Shown here: in pieces, positions 55,872 to 58,586 of the stretch
Numbering within the stretch: the stretch's first letter is position 1
Layout of the letters: every line of letters begins with the position of its first letter
NCBI GenBank assembly: GCA_041584475.1
Contig: JBFHDX010000009.1
Location: forward strand, 1-58,586
Length of the DNA stretch: 58,586 bases
Direction of reading: 5' to 3'
From: JBFHDX01 sp041584475
GTDB lineage: Bacteria; Pseudomonadota; Alphaproteobacteria; UBA8366; JADFVY01
The notes under the pieces: model-generated
Told to the model about the DNA's origin: nothing
Seen by the model: the letters and a program-made list of their open reading frames with translations, nothing else
Databases searched by the model: none
Position numbers and translations under genes: made by a program

Positions 55872-56184
55872 GCCCCCCGCTCACCGTCTTGTCGTTGTGC
55901 CGCAAGCCTGACGCCGCGTGCCTCCCAAGCAACACCTAATGCCTATGCACCGATTGATCAACAACGCTGATCGCCGCGGCCGGATTCGGCCGCTTCGGCG
56001 GTGAATGGAAATCCAAATGCTTTTGCGATTCCAATAGATCGATGTATCATGCGAGAATTCCGATGTATCTATCGGCTATCACAATGTATCTTTTGGATAA
56101 TTATCAGGAATTTTAGGTAATTTTCCACGCGTTGTGCCGGTGAAGACGGGCGCTAGCGAGTGTGAACACTGGGGAGATGTGGTG
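55872..56184. other. Divergent intergenic region with phased repeats
   Basis: This 313-bp gap separates livH (leftward) from the penicillin-acylase gene (rightward). From about 55990 on, it is distinctly A+T-rich. It contains three 9-bp direct repeats 21 bp apart (listed separately). I see no gene, IS end or tRNA fragment. Confidence 0.6.
56040..56090 (+). repeat. Three 9-bp direct repeats at 21-bp spacing
   Basis: The word C-R-ATGTATC (CGATGTATC, CGATGTATC, CAATGTATC) starts at 56040, 56061 and 56082. The spacing of 21 bp is two helical turns, so all three face the same side of the DNA. They end about 95 bp before the hydrolase ATG, as expected for binding sites of a transcription factor. 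Confidence 0.6.
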
Positions 56185-58586
56185 ATGACTCTTCGATCCC
56201 GTTTTATTCTATTACTACCTATTTTGATCATCCCGACAATCGATGACGTCGAGGCGTCGACGACGATCCCGGCCCTGTTCGAGGAGGCAAAGGTGATCCG
56301 CGACGCCGACGGCATCCCGCACATCCTGGCGCAGAACGAGCACGACCTCATGCTGCTGCAGGGCTGGGTGCACGCCCGGGACCGGCTGTTCCAGATGGAC
56401 ATGCGGCGCCGGCAGGCGGCCGGCACGCTGTCCGAGTTGCTTGGGCCGGAGGCCCTGCCCGCCGACGTCGAGCTCCGCACGCTCGGCGTGTACAGGGCCG
56501 CGGAGCGCTCTTGGCCGGTGCTCTCGCCGCATGCCCGCGCCGCGCTCGAGGCCTATGCCGAAGGCGTCAACGCCTGGATCGACGGTCATCCACTGCCGCC
56601 GGAATACGGTGCCCTCGAGATCACGGCGATCGATCCGTGGACGGCGCTCGACAGCCTCGCGGTGGCCAAGCTGTTGACGTTCGGCCTCGCATTCGACCTC
56701 GGCGACATCGAGCGGACGGTCACGCTGTTGACCTACCAGGCGGCGGGCAATCTCGCCGGGTTCGACGGCACCGCGCTGTTCTTCGAGGATGTCCATCGCA
56801 GCGCCCCCTTCGATGCGGCCGCAACGGTGCCCGATTCCGGCGGCGCACCCGCGGTTTCCTACCGGCGCGATCGTGTCGAATCCGACGACCACGACGACTC
56901 GTCGCTGCGGCCGGAGACACGCGAGATGGGCCGGAAGTACGTCGAGCGCATCCGCCGCCTCAAGCACGTGCGTGAGATCGTGCGGTTCGAGGAGGACGAC
57001 CGCGGCAGCAACGAGTGGGCCGTCAGCGGTCAGCTCACGGCAAGCGGCGGCCCGTTGATGGCGAACGATCCGCATCTTGCGGTCGGCACACCGTCGACCT
57101 TCTATCAGAACCATCTGCGCGCGCGTGACGACGGGTTCGACGTCATCGGCAGCAGCTTCGCCGGCGCGCCCTTCGTCGTCGTTGGCCACAATCGGGACAT
57201 TGCCTGGGGAGCGACGATCCACCCGATGGACGTGACCGACGTCTATCAGGAACAGGTGGTGCCGGACCCGGCGTCGCCGAGCGGGTTGAGCACGGTCCAT
57301 CGCGGCACGCTCGAGCCCGTCATCCCGTTGCCCCAGCTGTACCGGGTCAACCGCGTCGGCGACGGCGTCCTCGACAACATCGTGCCCGTGCCGCCGAGCG
57401 GGGGCGTGCCGCCGGCGGTGCTCGTCGTGCCGCGCCGCAACCAGGGCCCGATCGTGCAGTTGGACCCGGCGACGGGCCTCGCGCTCAGCGTCCAGTTCAC
57501 CGGTTTCAGCGGGACGCGCGAGATCGATACGTTTCGCACGTGGAACCGGGCCGAGGACCTCGACGACTTCATCCGCGGCCTGCAGTTCTTCGATTTCGGC
57601 TCCGAAAATTGGGCCTATGCCGACACCGAGGGCAACATCGCCTATTTCACCAGCGCCGAGATGCCCGTGCGCGAGGACCTGCAGGCGGGCTTCGTCGCCG
57701 GCCTGCCGCCGTTCTTCATCCGCAACGGCACGGGCGGCAATGAGTGGCTGCCCGTCCGCAATCCGCAGCCCGGTCAGGCGATCCCTTACGAGATCCTGCC
57801 GTTCAGCGAGATGCCGCAGGTCGTCAATCCGGTGGCAGGCTATTTCGTCAACGCCAACAACGATCCGGCCGGGCTGACGCTCGACAACGACCCGCTCAAT
57901 CAGCTGCGGCCCGGTGGCGGCATCTTCTACCTGGCCGGCGGCTACGACATCGGCATCCGCGCCGGCCGCGTGACGCGGCTAATCGAGGCGAAGCTCGCCG
58001 AGGGCCGATTGCTGACCGCCGACGACATGGCGGAGATCCAGGCCGATGTCGTCCAGCCCGACGCGGAATTCTTCGTCCCGTTCATCGTCGGCGCCTTCGA
58101 GCGTGCGGGGCGGGCCGGCGCCCATCCGGCGGCCGCGGCGCTGGCCGCCGATCCGCGCGTCGTCGAGGCGGTCGGGCGACTGCGCGACTGGGATCGCTCG
58201 ACGCCGACCGGCGTGCCCGAAGGCTACGATGCCGGCGACGTGAACGGCGAGCGCCTGCCGCCGGGGCCGGACGAGGTCGCGAACAGCATCGCCGCGACCA
58301 TCTACAATGTCTGGCGCGACGAGATGCTCGCGAACACCATCGACGCGGTGCTCGGCGCGATCGGCCTGCCGAAGCCGGAGGACCGCCGCGCGGTTACGGC
58401 GCTGCGCCAGCTGTTCGTCCGCTTCGACAGCAAGGGCGGGGTCGGCGCCTCCGGCCTGAATTTCTTCAACGTCCCGGGCGTCACCGATGCGGCCAGCCGC
58501 CGCGACATCGTCGTGCTGCGGAGCCTCGTCGACGCGCTCGACGCGCTCGCCGGACCCGAGTTCGCCGCCGCCTTCGCCGGGTCGCC
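56185..58586 (+). CDS. Penicillin-acylase-family (S45) hydrolase, 3' end beyond the window
   Basis: This exported enzyme cleaves an amide bond after self-processing into two chains. A signal peptide (FILLLPILIIP, cleavage after about residue 24) is followed by the alpha-chain region (VIRDADGIPHILAQNEHDLMLLQGWVHARDRLFQMDMRRR, seen around residues 37-76). The processing site is DRGSNEWAVSG, with the nucleophile S275 exposed after cleavage behind G274. The beta chain carries the MANDPHL and FVVVGHNRDIAWG motifs. About 800 codons are present and the frame is open at the window edge. Substrates in this family include penicillins, cephalosporins and acyl-homoserine lactones; none can be chosen here. 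GGGGAG precedes the ATG at 56185. Confidence 0.9.
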   Translation, partial: MTLRSRFILLLPILIIPTIDDVEASTTIPALFEEAKVIRDADGIPHILAQNEHDLMLLQGWVHARDRLFQMDMRRRQAAGTLSELLGPEALPADVELRTLGVYRAAERSWPVLSPHARAALEAYAEGVNAWIDGHPLPPEYGALEITAIDPWTALDSLAVAKLLTFGLAFDLGDIERTVTLLTYQAAGNLAGFDGTALFFEDVHRSAPFDAAATVPDSGGAPAVSYRRDRVESDDHDDSSLRPETREMGRKYVERIRRLKHVREIVRFEEDDRGSNEWAVSGQLTASGGPLMANDPHLAVGTPSTFYQNHLRARDDGFDVIGSSFAGAPFVVVGHNRDIAWGATIHPMDVTDVYQEQVVPDPASPSGLSTVHRGTLEPVIPLPQLYRVNRVGDGVLDNIVPVPPSGGVPPAVLVVPRRNQGPIVQLDPATGLALSVQFTGFSGTREIDTFRTWNRAEDLDDFIRGLQFFDFGSENWAYADTEGNIAYFTSAEMPVREDLQAGFVAGLPPFFIRNGTGGNEWLPVRNPQPGQAIPYEILPFSEMPQVVNPVAGYFVNANNDPAGLTLDNDPLNQLRPGGGIFYLAGGYDIGIRAGRVTRLIEAKLAEGRLLTADDMAEIQADVVQPDAEFFVPFIVGAFERAGRAGAHPAAAALAADPRVVEAVGRLRDWDRSTPTGVPEGYDAGDVNGERLPPGPDEVANSIAATIYNVWRDEMLANTIDAVLGAIGLPKPEDRRAVTALRQLFVRFDSKGGVGASGLNFFNVPGVTDAASRRDIVVLRSLVDALDALAGPEFAAAFAGS

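Noticed and set aside
55990..56184. A+T-rich stretch before the penicillin-acylase gene as a mobile-element or att remnant
   Set aside because: No transposase, integrase, tRNA end or terminal inverted repeat is present; the phased repeats explain it better as a promoter region.

Overview
This GC-rich window comes from an alphaproteobacterium, most plausibly from the Rhodospirillales sensu lato. The evidence is a full CckA-ChpT-CtrA phosphorelay with the CtrA inhibitor SciP, a GAAC-N7-GAAC SOS operator in front of recA, CtrA-type TTAA-N7-TTAA boxes in several promoters, a DksA with a reduced zinc finger, and a DUF3553 gene beside chpT. I see no tRNA, rRNA, CRISPR array, insertion sequence or phage gene. 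Gene density is high and both strands are used.

Layout. 1-1.6 kb: class I fructose-bisphosphate aldolase and a SnoaL-like protein. 1.7-6.6 kb: molybdenum-cofactor and formate-dehydrogenase maturation genes (moaA, fdhD, mobA) interleaved with three proteins whose GGDEF domains have lost the catalytic motif, one of them joined to a zinc-binding CZB domain. 6.7-11.8 kb: an unknown membrane protein, then a minus-strand operon of a periplasmic PhnD-like protein, a hybrid histidine kinase and a single-domain response regulator. 12-27.2 kb: the regulatory core, with a DUF3553 protein, chpT, cheA-cheY-cheB-cheR, ctrA, a FliJ-like coiled-coil protein, sciP, a PAS-GGDEF diguanylate cyclase, dksA, a second cheY, a secreted AMIN-like protein and cckA. 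27.4-31.4 kb: recA and alaS. 31.4-39 kb: a lipoprotein, a secreted protein, a LOG-family enzyme, two c-type cytochromes, a LysM protein and phospholipid synthesis (psd, pssA and a third CDP-alcohol phosphatidyltransferase). 39-44 kb: a PadR-regulated RND efflux operon. 44-48 kb: an ABC importer with a spermidine/iron-type layout. 48-50.4 kb: divergent dehydrogenases. 50.4-55.9 kb: a liv-type branched-chain amino acid ABC operon. 56.2 kb to the edge: an incomplete penicillin-acylase-family hydrolase.

How it fits together. CckA passes phosphate through ChpT to CtrA, and SciP restrains CtrA. In the Caulobacter model these genes are scattered; here they share about 15 kb with a chemotaxis set. 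Sequences matching the CtrA recognition site lie before cheA, ctrA, the sciP/diguanylate cyclase pair, the second cheY, and (as a tandem pair) the second degenerate-GGDEF gene next to fdhD. The same regulator may therefore reach chemotaxis, c-di-GMP signalling and the dead-GGDEF/molybdenum cluster. The strongest candidate for something undescribed is that cluster. Other signals worth checking are three 9-bp repeats spaced exactly 21 bp apart before the penicillin-acylase gene, and a CtrA that lacks the usual C-terminal di-alanine.
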